Assembly (NCBI GenBank): GCA_036874045.1
Contig: CM072339.1
Coordinates: 131,501 to 195,500 of the forward strand
Reading direction: 5' to 3'
DNA: 64,000 bases
From: Cymodocea nodosa
Taxonomy: Eukaryota; Streptophyta; Magnoliopsida; Alismatales; Cymodoceaceae
Below the pieces are notes generated by a model. That model ran no database searches, had not been told where the DNA came from, and was given only the letters and a program-made list of their open reading frames with translations. Within the stretch, counting starts at the first letter, position 1. The number at the start of each line of letters is the position of its first letter. This document shows, one piece after another, positions 24,476 through 35,250 of the stretch. Position numbers and translations under genes: made by a program.

Positions 24476-26828
24476 ATGGCAGCGGCGATGAGAGGAAGAC
24501 AAGGAAGCAAATTTTTTCCTTCCTATCCCGCCCACGCCATCTTCTTCCTTCTCTGGCTCCGCTGTACGCCACCGTCATCGTTAACGATGGCTGCCGACGT
24601 TCCTGATCCGCCGGCCACCGCCTTCCTCAAGGTAAGGCAAAGATTTCATCTCCTTCTGCTTCTGTCTATTGGACACCATATCCCGGATATAAGTTCTGGA
24701 CCTTGATTGGATCAGGACGTGGTGAAGACGATTGCAGCGAGCGAGAGGTGGGATCTGGAGGCGGTTAGGGTTTCGGGGTTGGATATTAGGCATGTTAGAG
24801 TCGGGAGCTCCAAGAATTACGACTTCTACGTTCGCGCCGCGGGAAAGTCCTGGGCGTTCCGTTTCCCTGATGATCCGGTGGTGTGGAAGAAGGTCGGGAG
24901 ACGTAGTGGTGTTTTAGGGTCGAGTTCGTTCGTCGAGAGTGGAACGCTTGGCCTGAGGCGCGGTGTCGGGGTGCTTGAATTGGAGGGGCCGCTTGAATTG
25001 CTGGCTGGTGGGGATGACGATCTCTCACTACGGTTGCCGGTGAGTTGTTTATGGCGGGCGTTTACATTTTTGGTTCGTTAATGTTCACTGATAGAACTTT
25101 GATTTATGGAATTGACATAGTAATATTGTTATTATTGTAGCTGGTGTTAGGCTTTGCTATGCATCACTTTGTTCTTTTTTCTTTTTGATGATGCTCAGTG
25201 TTTATGTGATGGATGAATGAGTATGTCGATTGAGGGAATACAGACAATCTGCCGTGTGTTTTGCCTTCTTCTTCTTCTTTTTTCTCTGCAATATTTTAAC
25301 ATCTATTTTTATTGCTCTTTTACACCTGTAAAGTATAATTGAGGTGCCATTGCCTATGTAAGATTGTACGCTTCACTTCTCCCTCCCCTTGTTGCGAAGA
25401 AAAAAGTTGTGGTGATACTAGCAATACTAAACAAGCACCGGACAAAGATGTGCACTTTGATTACTTAAATTTGTCTTGCATTTTCAGTTGTCTTCTCAAA
25501 ACTTAGGGGATTTTCTGAAGTACCTATTCAGTTTCAAATTAACATAAAGCTTTTTTATTAACAGTGTGCACAAGTTTGATCTTCGCGGAGAACATTATTC
25601 GTTCAGAACTTTAGTGAATAGTCTTGTCCCTTTGCTTGAATAACTTTCAAATGGAGGGATGGTACATAAATGTTTGTGAATATCAGGAATACATCTTGAA
25701 GTGAAGGTATGAACTAGCAAATGGGATGAGTAGTAGTACATTCATCTTTTGGTTCCTTTTTTTTTTTTTTCTTAGGTGGTTTGGGTTTTTATGCTGCTTC
25801 ATGTTGAGCAGCCGAAGTGCACATTAGTTATGTTTTGACATATATGGCTTTTGGCATTTGTACATTGTAGCTGCGTACTTTTGTTGGATGTAACTGCTCT
25901 GCATATTTGGTTATTTCTTCATGTGTTGCATGAGTTATTGTTTTAATTGTTGATATTTCCTTCTATCATCAAAGAAAGTGTCAATATTACCATCTTATTA
26001 GTTCCGGTATTTAGTTGTATATATCAGCCAGTTCTGATACATAATAATATGATACTTGTGCAGCTGAATACCACCCACGTTGGTTTGAAACGAATTCTTA
26101 TAGGTGAAGGAATAAAAATCAGGCTTGAAGGAGCAGAAGAAGTCATCTTCGTCCTTCCATCCAATGTAGGGTTACTTAATAGAACTTCAGCAAGAGCCAG
26201 AGAACAAATGCATCAGTTCCAACGGCAGTCACCACACACCGAATGCCCTCTGCTGCTTACTGTTTATGTTCAAGGGCTGGCTTCAGTTGCTGCCCATCAG
26301 ATTCGTGATCCTGGAGATTACATTGAAACAGAATTCCACACTCCTGATATTCTTGAATTGCTATCAGAGAACTACCATGATGGTAATAATTACAGACCTC
26401 ACCCAGTTTTTTCAATACATTCCTTTAGCTTGAGGTTGAATTTGGTGGAGAAGATTTTGGGGAGGTTCATAGAGAACAAACTAATCACACAAGATGGGCG
26501 GGTAGAGGTTGTGAAAGCTAAAATAGCTTCATCTACCATAGTTAGAGTCAGATTGGAATTGGAGAGAGAAATCAACTCTGACGACAGGATCCGGAAGAAG
26601 GTAGCAGGATGGAAGACAAGACCACGTGTTGAACGTGCTTTGTTTGAGGTAGTGGCAAGGGTTGAGGAAGGCAAGCCATTGAAGCCATTGAAGTTGAAGA
26701 GGATGAGGGAACCACAATCTGTGGTTGATACCACTGCTTGGAGTAATCTAATGTCTAACATCTCCTTCACCGAGTTCTCCTCGGTGGTTGTACCTCCTGA
26801 ACCTCTGACGTTGGACGTGAAATGGTGA
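24476..26828 (+). CDS. TIN1: TUNICAMYCIN INDUCED 1 (TIN1)-like protein
   Basis: Three exons (24476-24631, 24716-25039, 26064-26828; GT-AG, phase 0) encode 414 residues. A hydrophobic stretch (AIFFLLWL, residues 21-28) behind a basic start fits a signal peptide or anchor. Exon 2 has the RFPDDPVVWKK region, and exon 3 begins LNTTHVGLKRILIGEGIKI. The C-terminus WSNLMSNISFTEF…VVVPPEPLTLDVKW matches my recollection of Arabidopsis TIN1 (At5g64510), a plant-specific secretory-pathway protein induced by ER stress. That recollection is the sole basis for the name, and no catalytic motif is visible. Intron 2 is about 1 kb. Confidence 0.72.
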
Positions 26829-28415
26829 TGGGGAGTTGGTCGTTCGATTCAAGTTTCAAAAGGGGTATGCATCTGATTTGCTGTGGGCGTTTCTTGACGC
26901 ATCAGGAAGAATGCCTCGAGAATGTTTGCGGGTGTAAATAGGTTTGTTAGTTGACCAATTATGGTATTTACGCGACAACAATCAATCAAAATTTATACAA
27001 TTTGTATGACATGACATATACATGGATGTGTACCTAAACTGTATTTGTATGTTAAAATGAATGTTGTGCTTATAGGAGGAAGAAATCTATGCCACCGTAA
27101 ATCAAGTTGCTTACAGATGTTCTGATGATGGGTGCCTTGAGCATCACGATCCTCGCATGTCTGGCCTCTCCAACAGCACTATCACCATCGCGGCGTGGGA
27201 CATGGATATGGTCTCCTTGTTGTCTGTCCCAAGGTATGACCACTAATAACAGAAGACCACGGTGGTTGCGATTTACAGTGCATGAATCACAAAGATGGAG
27301 CGGCAAAAATTCGTGACCAATTGTCCGTTCGTTCTGTATCAGAAAACTACATACCGATAAGATGGTTGTGTTGTTTCGGAGGTCATTGGATATTGGAAAC
27401 GGCCCTCTATCACAAGTTTAAACCATAAATCCTACCAGGAATATATCTAGAACGTGTACACTGGCGTTGACTGGCAGGACAAGAGTTGGTTTACACGTCT
27501 CGCTTGCCAGGTGAGATGCCGGCCGGCGGACAACTATTTTATTTGAGTTGCACTCTTTTCTGTCATTTGAGAAGCTGGCACGTCTTCTTCGTTAATTCTT
27601 ACATTAGTTACTGTTATTATATCTAATGGATGGCTTAGTTACTCTTTTTTCCTTTACTTGAAAAGCCAAAATGCGTCTTGTTTTAGTTGCAAAAGTCTTT
27701 ATCATCAATTGCTCGTCGTCTGGAAGAAACACTGGATACCAGGAGACACCCACCACCACATCAAGGAAAAAGATCTATCACAATAATCGCAGTGCTTGGT
27801 ATTTGGGGCAACCCACAGAAAATAAAACAGAGCAAGAAGCTGAGTCACTTGCATCAAGAATTTATTACAAGAGCTAATGCAAGCACCAGAGTACAGGTAC
27901 TCTTGACTTCTTCAAATCGTAAATGGAAACGGCAGAATAATGTTCAGCAAGCTCCCTTTTCTAAATTGATGCGTTTCACCAACCACCATGCGTCTCCCTT
28001 GCCTGTAGGCAAAGCTTCACCATCGGCATTCTCATTCAACTTGGCACGATTCAGCGATGTGCGGGCGGTTGGCATCAGAACTTCCGATGGACGGAAGCAG
28101 GTCTTTAATACAGAACTATCCAACTTTAATAAGTATCCGTTGCATGTTTTGGAATGAGGTCGAGGTGACCCAAATAATACAGAACACCAGCAGAGACCAT
28201 TTCCAAAGAATGGACTCGTATGGATCCAGAGAGCAAGTTCGGGCCTTTGACAACTTGCACAATACAAAAAAAGGAATGAATTACACGAAAACGAGTCAGG
28301 TTACACAATTCTTCCCGGAAGGGAAAAATGTGATTCATCGGAGGATTCTTCAAACAAAGGTAGAAGATATCCAGGAAAGAATTCTTCAAGCCGCAGCTAC
28401 GAAGCCTGAAGTGTG
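26829..28415. other. Unassigned region between TIN1-like gene and TPP gene
   Basis: It starts with the TIN1-like 3' flank. At about 27076-27246 (+) one frame reads IYATVNQVAYRCSDDGCLEH and then DPRMSGLSNSTITIAAWDMD before a stop; the composition is protein-like, but I do not recognise it. At 27687-28157 and 28057-28425 (+) two overlapping frames of 156 and 122 codons are basic and Ser/Asn-rich with no known motif. They could be parts of a non-coding transcript or a decayed gene. None is called as a CDS. Confidence 0.35.
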
Positions 28416-30142
28416 TCATGAATAAGCTACCAAGCTTTGATCATGGTCTGGTTGGTATATGGTGTCTGAGATCTTAGATGGAGGCCAGTAGCGAAGCACA
28501 GACCTCCCGACAATGTTCTTGACTGGGAGTGGCCCCCTGGAAGATACGATTGCAAAAGAAAGAGTGAGCTCGATAAATTGATTTGACTTGACAACCATAG
28601 AGAAAAGAAAAGAAAAGAAAAGAAAAAAAAAAAAACCTTTCATCTTACCAGTTGTGAGAATCAAAGCTCTGGTTGCGATTGTCCCCCATCACAAACACGT
28701 ATCCTCTCGGTACAAGCTGTTGGAAAACAACGGTGCGTGTTAGTATATGTGAAATCATATGACGCCAAACGAGATCCAGTGATTTAACGATTTTGATTTC
28801 TTGGACATATTTAAAAGGATAACATTTCAAAACTGACAAAAGAACGAGGTCGCTAGTACCACTGGGTCCATTTCATAAGCAAGTGGCTCCAGAACGAACT
28901 CCTCCTCCCGAACGACGCCATTCACTATCAACTTCCCACCCTTAACCTGCAATTAAGAAAAACACGCAAATTAGAATTCATCATGCAAGATCAGCCTAAA
29001 GTTTTATATTGAGAGGTAAGAGAACAAAATCCATATTTACAGAACAAGTACAAACAACAGCACAATTATTGAGGAGCCAAAACCAAAACAGTTAAAGAGA
29101 TGGCTAACCTCAACACAGTCCCCTTCTTTGGCCACAACCCTCTTGATGAACACATCTCCAGCACTGTAGCCGACCTCCTGCTCACAAAGAAATTAATATT
29201 GCGCATTATTATAGTCCAGCACACAGAGACATCCTAATTGTATGTAAGCTGAGAAAGGCACCATACCTGAAGAATAGGTGGAGCCTTGAATATGACAATG
29301 TCACTAACATCTGGTTTCCGGAAAAGATAGGAAACCTGCGCGTCCGTGAATGATCACCTTACGAGTACCGAACAGTGGTATATATGTATACATACGCCAC
29401 ATCAAGAATTCAATCACTATACCTTTTCCGCTAAAATCCGGTCTCCCACGTCCAAAGTGGGATACATGGACCTTGAGGGAATGGACCTTGGCTCGGCCAT
29501 GAACGATCTATGGAGTATAGGTACCGTTAGCACCGCGAACACGGTCTTAGCATTTTCGGGACACGAACCAAGCACACGCGACAACCATCCACTACTTCTT
29601 TCACCACCGTAAATCCCCTCCACGGACTTCCCACCACCTGCATCAGATCTCAGAATCATTTTCTTCGACTCAAACTTCTCTTCTCCGTCAGCAGCAGCAG
29701 CAGCAGCAGCCTTGTTGGTCCCTTGGAACAATTCACTACACGGAAGCCACTTCGAAGCACCAAAAAATGGCGAAATCGAAGATCGCTTGGTTCCGAGAAC
29801 CCCTGACGACGTGAGACCTAAAGCTTCAGCACCCGTCGATGTTGAAGCGATCACTGAGAGCAATCCATCCACCAAAGTTGTCGGTGGATCGTTTCTCGCG
29901 AGAACCCCGCCCCTGCGGAACCTGTCCGACGCCATCTGCCTGCTGAACTTGGGGTCCGGAGGCTTCGACGGAAGATCGACGGCATCAGAGGCGCGTTTGG
30001 GGAAGAGGAAGCAAGATATCCCGGCAGACTCGTGGATGAGGCGGCCTCCTCCAGACGTGGTGGTGCAGCGAAGGGCGGTGGCGGAGTGGACGATGCCCTG
30101 AGCCAGGTAGGAGGAGACGGAGAAGGTGACCCGGATCGCCAT
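28416..30142 (-). CDS. TPP: Chloroplast/thylakoidal processing peptidase (type I signal peptidase, S26 family)
   Basis: Six exons (30142-29423, 29335-29267, 29177-29109, 28946-28860, 28716-28649, 28536-28416; GT-AG, phases consistent) encode 377 residues. A long plastid-transit-like N-terminus, with an Ala run from GCx repeats near 29690-29710, precedes the peptidase. The catalytic serine lies in [13 protein letters not shown] (Ser225), and the catalytic lysine in [11 protein letters not shown] (Lys275). Box E is [19 protein letters not shown], followed by [18 protein letters not shown]. The hydrophobic segment before the active site is FAVLTVPIL. The family removes lumen-targeting signals from thylakoid proteins and acts on envelope TOC75. 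The gene is divergently arranged with another plastid-type gene. Confidence 0.95.
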
Positions 30143-31417
30143 AGAGGCCAAATTCAGGAAACCGGGGCAGCGATCGGCGTGAAAGAATAGAGTTTTTGTG
30201 GTCAACAACGATAGGACATTGTGGGGGAAGAAGGAGCGGAGGCGGCACCAGGTGGGGGGAATTGGAGGGGCTAGCGAGAAAAGGGGGATCCGGGTTTTTC
30301 CTCTGTTGGCTCCTCGATCGACTCTTGTTCTACGCAAGAGAGAGGAGGAGGAGGAGGAGGAGGAGGAGAAAGGAAGGGGCGGCGGCGATGGATTGGTCGC
30401 AGAGTCGAAGCGGTTGTTGGTGCGATCCACTAGTTTTATGGAGGGGACAGGCCAGTCTACCAAAAGTCAACTACACTGATTTAATTAAATAAAAGCCACC
30501 GTAATTTCTTTAATGATTTAAATAATGTTAATTACTATAAATAAAAAAACGTCTACGATGATAATGATATTTACATCTTTGTAAATGCCGTCGCGTACGA
30601 TCCAATTTGAGATGGATAATTTTCATACACCAGTCACAAGTTCTGCAAACTTTCAGGGTTTTTACTCTAACTTTAGTCATCCTTTTTGTGGAAAAGAAAG
30701 GAACAAATAAAAAAGAGAAACCAGAACGAAATCTAAGGTGTGACCCGACGCAGGCGGAGTCTTCCCACGCAAGCAAGCGGGGTGAGGTCAAATGAGTAAA
30801 TGTGATGGTTGACGCAAGCACATACGTGGGCAGGTAAGCTCCGCATCACCGTCCGTGTGATCCACATCACATGTGATTGGATCGACGGTAGGAAGGAGGA
30901 AGGAAGCTGCAAGTGCGGGTAAATTTTCACCAAACCCAAACATGCTTCAAATAATATTATTATCCTTCTAACTGTCCGTACCGTAGCCTCCATCCACATG
31001 CATCACCGGCGCTCTTTTTTAATCTCACGCTCGTACTCGCTCGAAGCTACACATCTGAGCCGCTGGACGAAAGAGAGATTTTTTCCTCTTGTAATCAATT
31101 TTTTTAATTATTTATTTTTACAATTACATTTTATTATTGTACTTAGTTAACGTAAACCTATTCTTCTTCCTTTTTTATACAACGGTGACGAACATTAATT
31201 ATTATTACCTCGCCCGAGTACTTACGTGGCCTTCCGTTCCCCAAACGGGCCCAATCTCGCCCCTGCCTTCACTCTTCGTTCTCCTCGCCTCCCCCCGCCA
31301 AAACCCTAGTCCTGCCAATACCCCAGTCCCGGAATCCACACCTCCCATGGCGGGAGGAGATTCCTGAGCACTTATTTAAAGCTTCCAATTCTCCTCTATC
31401 CATCCTTACACTTCACC
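30143..31417. promoter_or_regulatory. Divergent upstream region shared by TPP and the plastid membrane-protein gene
   Basis: The 1,275 bases separate two divergently transcribed genes whose products both look plastid-directed. They contain a GAG/GGA run near 30340-30370 in the TPP leader and an AT-rich centre. TATTTAAA lies at about 31373-31380, roughly 40 bases before the plastid-gene ATG, and may be its TATA element. No other coding frame is credible. Confidence 0.45.
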
Positions 31418-34046
31418 ATGCCCTCAATTGCTTTTGCCTCCTGCTCTTGCCATCCAGTGCCAAGAGCTCTCCCACCACTTCCCCCGCCTACCCCGTTTAC
31501 ACATCGAAACAAGGCAAGTTCTCCGAAGCAACTCCATCTTTATTCCCCTCCCTTCTTTACGCTTTCGTTTGCATCAACTGCAGGCACCACTGCTCCACCT
31601 ACCGGCCCATTTGTGGAAGCGCGGTAGTATTGCCGCCGATGGACTCCGACCACCAAGAACGAAGAACGATGCCGCCCCGGGCGACTGGTCCGACGACGGG
31701 ATGCGGGTTTTCGACGTCGCATTGGAATCAGCAAAGAAGATGCTCGAGAGAGTGCCCGAGCCAGTGAAAAGGTTCCCGTGGGGCAATGTTGGGGTTACGT
31801 ATGTCAGCATCTTGTTTGAGCTTATCTTTTCTGTGGTGAAGTTTCTAGCTGCTCCGCTGCTGGCGGTGTCGTCTCTGAGTGAGATGTCCTACTGTGCCCA
31901 CGAGAAGAAGATGGTTGTCATACCCGTGCCTTTCATTGCTGGTATCGCTTTTGCTCGGATCCTGGGGCAGACCTTCGTGGACCTGTCGTCTGACCGTAAG
32001 GTATGGTTTTCCTTCTCTTTTGTTGGGTATACTTTTTCAGTTAGGTAGCGCTGCTGGTATTGTCTGTGGTATGTGGATTTATGGCACACACCGTCGTTTT
32101 AACAAAACGGTTTTATGTTTTAGGATGCAAAGTTCCCGTGGGATGTGGTGTTGATGGCCGTTTTCTTCCTCTTGCTCAAATTACCTGGTCCTTACTATCC
32201 ATATGTGGGACGCCTTATTGTACCACATTTCGCCAATGGTGGTCTATGGAGCACACTTTGGATTGGATTCAACTGGTTCCGAAAGGTACCAGAGTATAAT
32301 CGAGGTAACTGATATTTAGTTTTTCTGATCTTCTTGTCAATTATGTTCTAGTCATATCTCAGTCAAAATCGCTTAATCTGACCGCTAAAGAATTGTTGGG
32401 TGGAATAAATTCTAGTATGTATTCAGTGCACGAAAGTTTTGTTATGATCATGTTAAGTTGTAATATTAATGTGAATGTCTGGAGGTGATAATGGCAGAAT
32501 TCATTACTTCTGAGTGCTTTTTGAAATTCATTACGTTAGTTAGAAGAAGCAGAGAAGCTACACAATTTATGCAAGTTGTCACTTTCAGTGTCAATGAAAT
32601 AAGGATAGGATCAAAGTTCAGCACAAGATTATCAGATATATAATCATTGTCAATATGATTTTGGATGCATTGGAGATTTAAGATCACCTGAGTTCTTTCT
32701 CCTAACGTGTCTCCTATCATTTAATTCCAGATACCTGCACTTGACTAGACCATTTTTTCTAACTTATTTCCTTCACTGTTGACTAGGAAGTAAGACAAAA
32801 CAAATTGCTTCCATATGCATGATGGAAATGAACTTATCAGACAGATAAACTCTATTACTATCTGCCTTTTGTGTTTCATGACATTCACTGGTTTGTGATT
32901 ATAAGCTTTCATATTTGTCATAGTTTATGCTTTCCTCCTCTGCTTCATCCCCTCTTAGAAAGAAGAGAGGTTTCATGTATAATGGCACAAACTCTTTTGG
33001 ATCAGGAGCTTTAGAGAATTTGGGATTAAACTTTGTAATTTTTTGAGAACATATTCTTTAGCAAATAACCTTGATTATGAATATGCACATATTAAGTTTG
33101 TTAGATGCTGTACATGACTAGGAACTGATCGGTTTTAGGTATAATCTTTAAAACTTTTGAATTTGATGATTTTACAAATAGATAATTAAGCATTAAACTA
33201 TCACTTGAGACCAGAATTATATGTGGCATGTAATGATCCTTGATTTTGAATTTTCACGACCAATTCTTGAAATAATGAATGGTTCCTTGAGAGATGTGAA
33301 ATTACTAGTTTGGACTTCTTTTGGCATGATAAGTTTAACAATTTGTTTGAGAGTGAAGCATTAACAATAGTTGAAAGGATTAAACAATCACATACTAACT
33401 CTTTAAAGTCCTAATCATATGAGAGTAAGTTAGCTTAATGAGGAGACCTTAGTAGAAACAAAACTTCGATATGCAAAACTGAAACATAATACAACACTAA
33501 TTTGATTGAATGAAGATGACAAGGAATCAGGAGGTTGTATAGGCGTGAATGGAGGTGAAGCTATGTAGGGATGATGGTACGATGATCCACGAAGACACAT
33601 TTGTGACGATGGTTGTAGAGATGATAGTATGATGATGCATGAATGTTGGGATGATACACATTGGTGTATGGAGGTGAGATTATGTGTACAATGCATTGTA
33701 GTAGATAGGCCTTGAATCCAAATTTGGCAAAAGCACAAATCACTCCTAAAAAATACATAGCAAAAACAATGGCAATGGTCCAAAAAAGTGGAATCCGTGG
33801 ACAATAGAGATTGAGCTAAAAAGCCCTGGAGTTGGCTTCCGGTGCCAAGCTAGAGAGACCAGCCTTCTTATCTGTGTCATGAAGCCTAGTCGTGTCAGAA
33901 GGAGATTTGTATTGGTAGAGGTTGATAATTAGCAAATGAGTACCCTTATGCATTCTCTTCATTAAATTTTCAAGTAATGCTTCGTTCATGTTTTTGCAGG
34001 TGATTCCCCAGAAGTTCGTGAAGAAGTACCCGCCTTCCTAAAATGA
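31418..34046 (+). CDS. Plastid-type multi-pass membrane protein, conserved, function unknown; GC-AG first intron
   Basis: Four exons (31418-31513, 31584-32000, 32124-32304, 34000-34046) encode 246 residues. The ATG at 31418 opens a Ser/Ala/Pro-rich, acid-free N-terminus (MPSIAFASCSCHPVPRALPP), typical of a transit peptide. That frame hits TAG at 31625, so the body must be reached by splicing. The only phase-correct fit is a 70-nt intron with the GC donor AAG|GCAAGT and a pyrimidine-rich acceptor CTGCAG. The body has the motifs VPEPVKRFPWG, SSLSEMSYCAHEKK and LPGPYYPYVGRLIVPHFANG, with two or more hydrophobic segments. I recognise these as a plant plastid family (At5g08540-like) without a settled function, and the family name is from memory. 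Intron 3 is 1.7 kb. Confidence 0.8.
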
Positions 34047-35115
34047 GAGGTACCTGATCTAGGACCCAGAAGGAAGACCTTGGAAAATCAACCATCTGGC
34101 GGCCAAAAGGCTCTGCATATTTTCCAAGGGGTGGTTGGAAATCGCATTGGGGAACAAATTGGAGGAGGGAGCTTGCAAGTGCCACAGAACACGATCTTGA
34201 GGTGGCTGCCACTTCTTTGGGGCCCGATAATGCGTGCAGGAGCCGGAGATGAGGGGTTAAACTCACAAAATCATTCCAGGGTACATTCGTTTCTTTTTTC
34301 TCAAGTCATCTTCGATGGCAACTTCCACAATCTTATTTTGTTGTAATATCCAAGTATGCTATCTTATTCAATTTTGTGCACTACAAAACTTTTCAAATGC
34401 CCATTAATGTTGCAAATGAGGAGGTTTATATCCCGTTTAATGTGGGTATGGTATGGATTTTATTTACCCTTTACCCTTTACCCGTTTATTTGTTGGCTTA
34501 CTTGCTGACTCCTATGGATGATACCCGTACCTTTCACCTGCTAAACTTAAAACATAAGGATATATATATAATAATAAGGGGTGTGGAGGGCGTCCCTTAA
34601 ATGTGGTCAACTGAATGATAGTAGTTTGGTAGAACTGCAGAGTTGGGGATCCACCGGTACTCCATGCCAGTGAGGCTTAAAAGCCCAAAATTTTTTCCAC
34701 GCTAGACGATACATGGTATGTGGACAGTCCAATTCTTATTTTTTCTTCAAGTTTGCTCATGGCATAACTACCAAGCAGATGGTAGATAATTACCTTCTAA
34801 TTTAAAGGTAATTGAACTAGTGAATGTAGCTTACATGCCGTAGTCCAATTAAATTCAGCAGTTCTGATCGAAAATGTAATCAGGAGTTGTGAAAAAATTG
34901 TCTTTAGTTTGTAAGACCATCGATCCTTATATATAATTAATTAAGTTCTTGTATATACACGAAAACTACCAAAACAAATGCAATAAACTAGCCAGCTAGC
35001 TTTTTAGAAAAATTGTATTAACTCGATCAACCGCATGCATGCTGTTATTTGTACAAACGCAACATCAAATATATGGAAGATGATTAGGAAGCAACGGTCA
35101 ACAAATCAAATCCTC

Positions 35116-35152
<37 letters not shown>

Positions 35153-35250
35153 TATATGTTGTTACATTAATAGAAAATAGCACACATATGTACACGATCA
35201 TCTGGCTTCGATCGGCGACGTAACAAGCTAGCTGGTTCCTTCCTGTTCGA
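34047..35250. other. Intergenic between two convergent genes, no gene seen
   Basis: It holds the 3' flanks of the plastid gene and the BLH gene. The first 300 bases are likely 3' untranslated region; the rest is AT-rich, with an (AT)15 run. No protein-like frame. Confidence 0.5.
35121..35150. repeat. (AT)15 microsatellite
   Basis: Thirty uninterrupted bases of AT about 100 bases downstream of the BLH stop codon, probably within or near its 3' untranslated region. Confidence 0.95.

Noticed and set aside
31347..31367. Six-codon upstream frame (MAGGDS) before the plastid gene
   Set aside because: A TATTTAAA element lies between it and the main ATG, so it is probably promoter DNA rather than transcribed leader.
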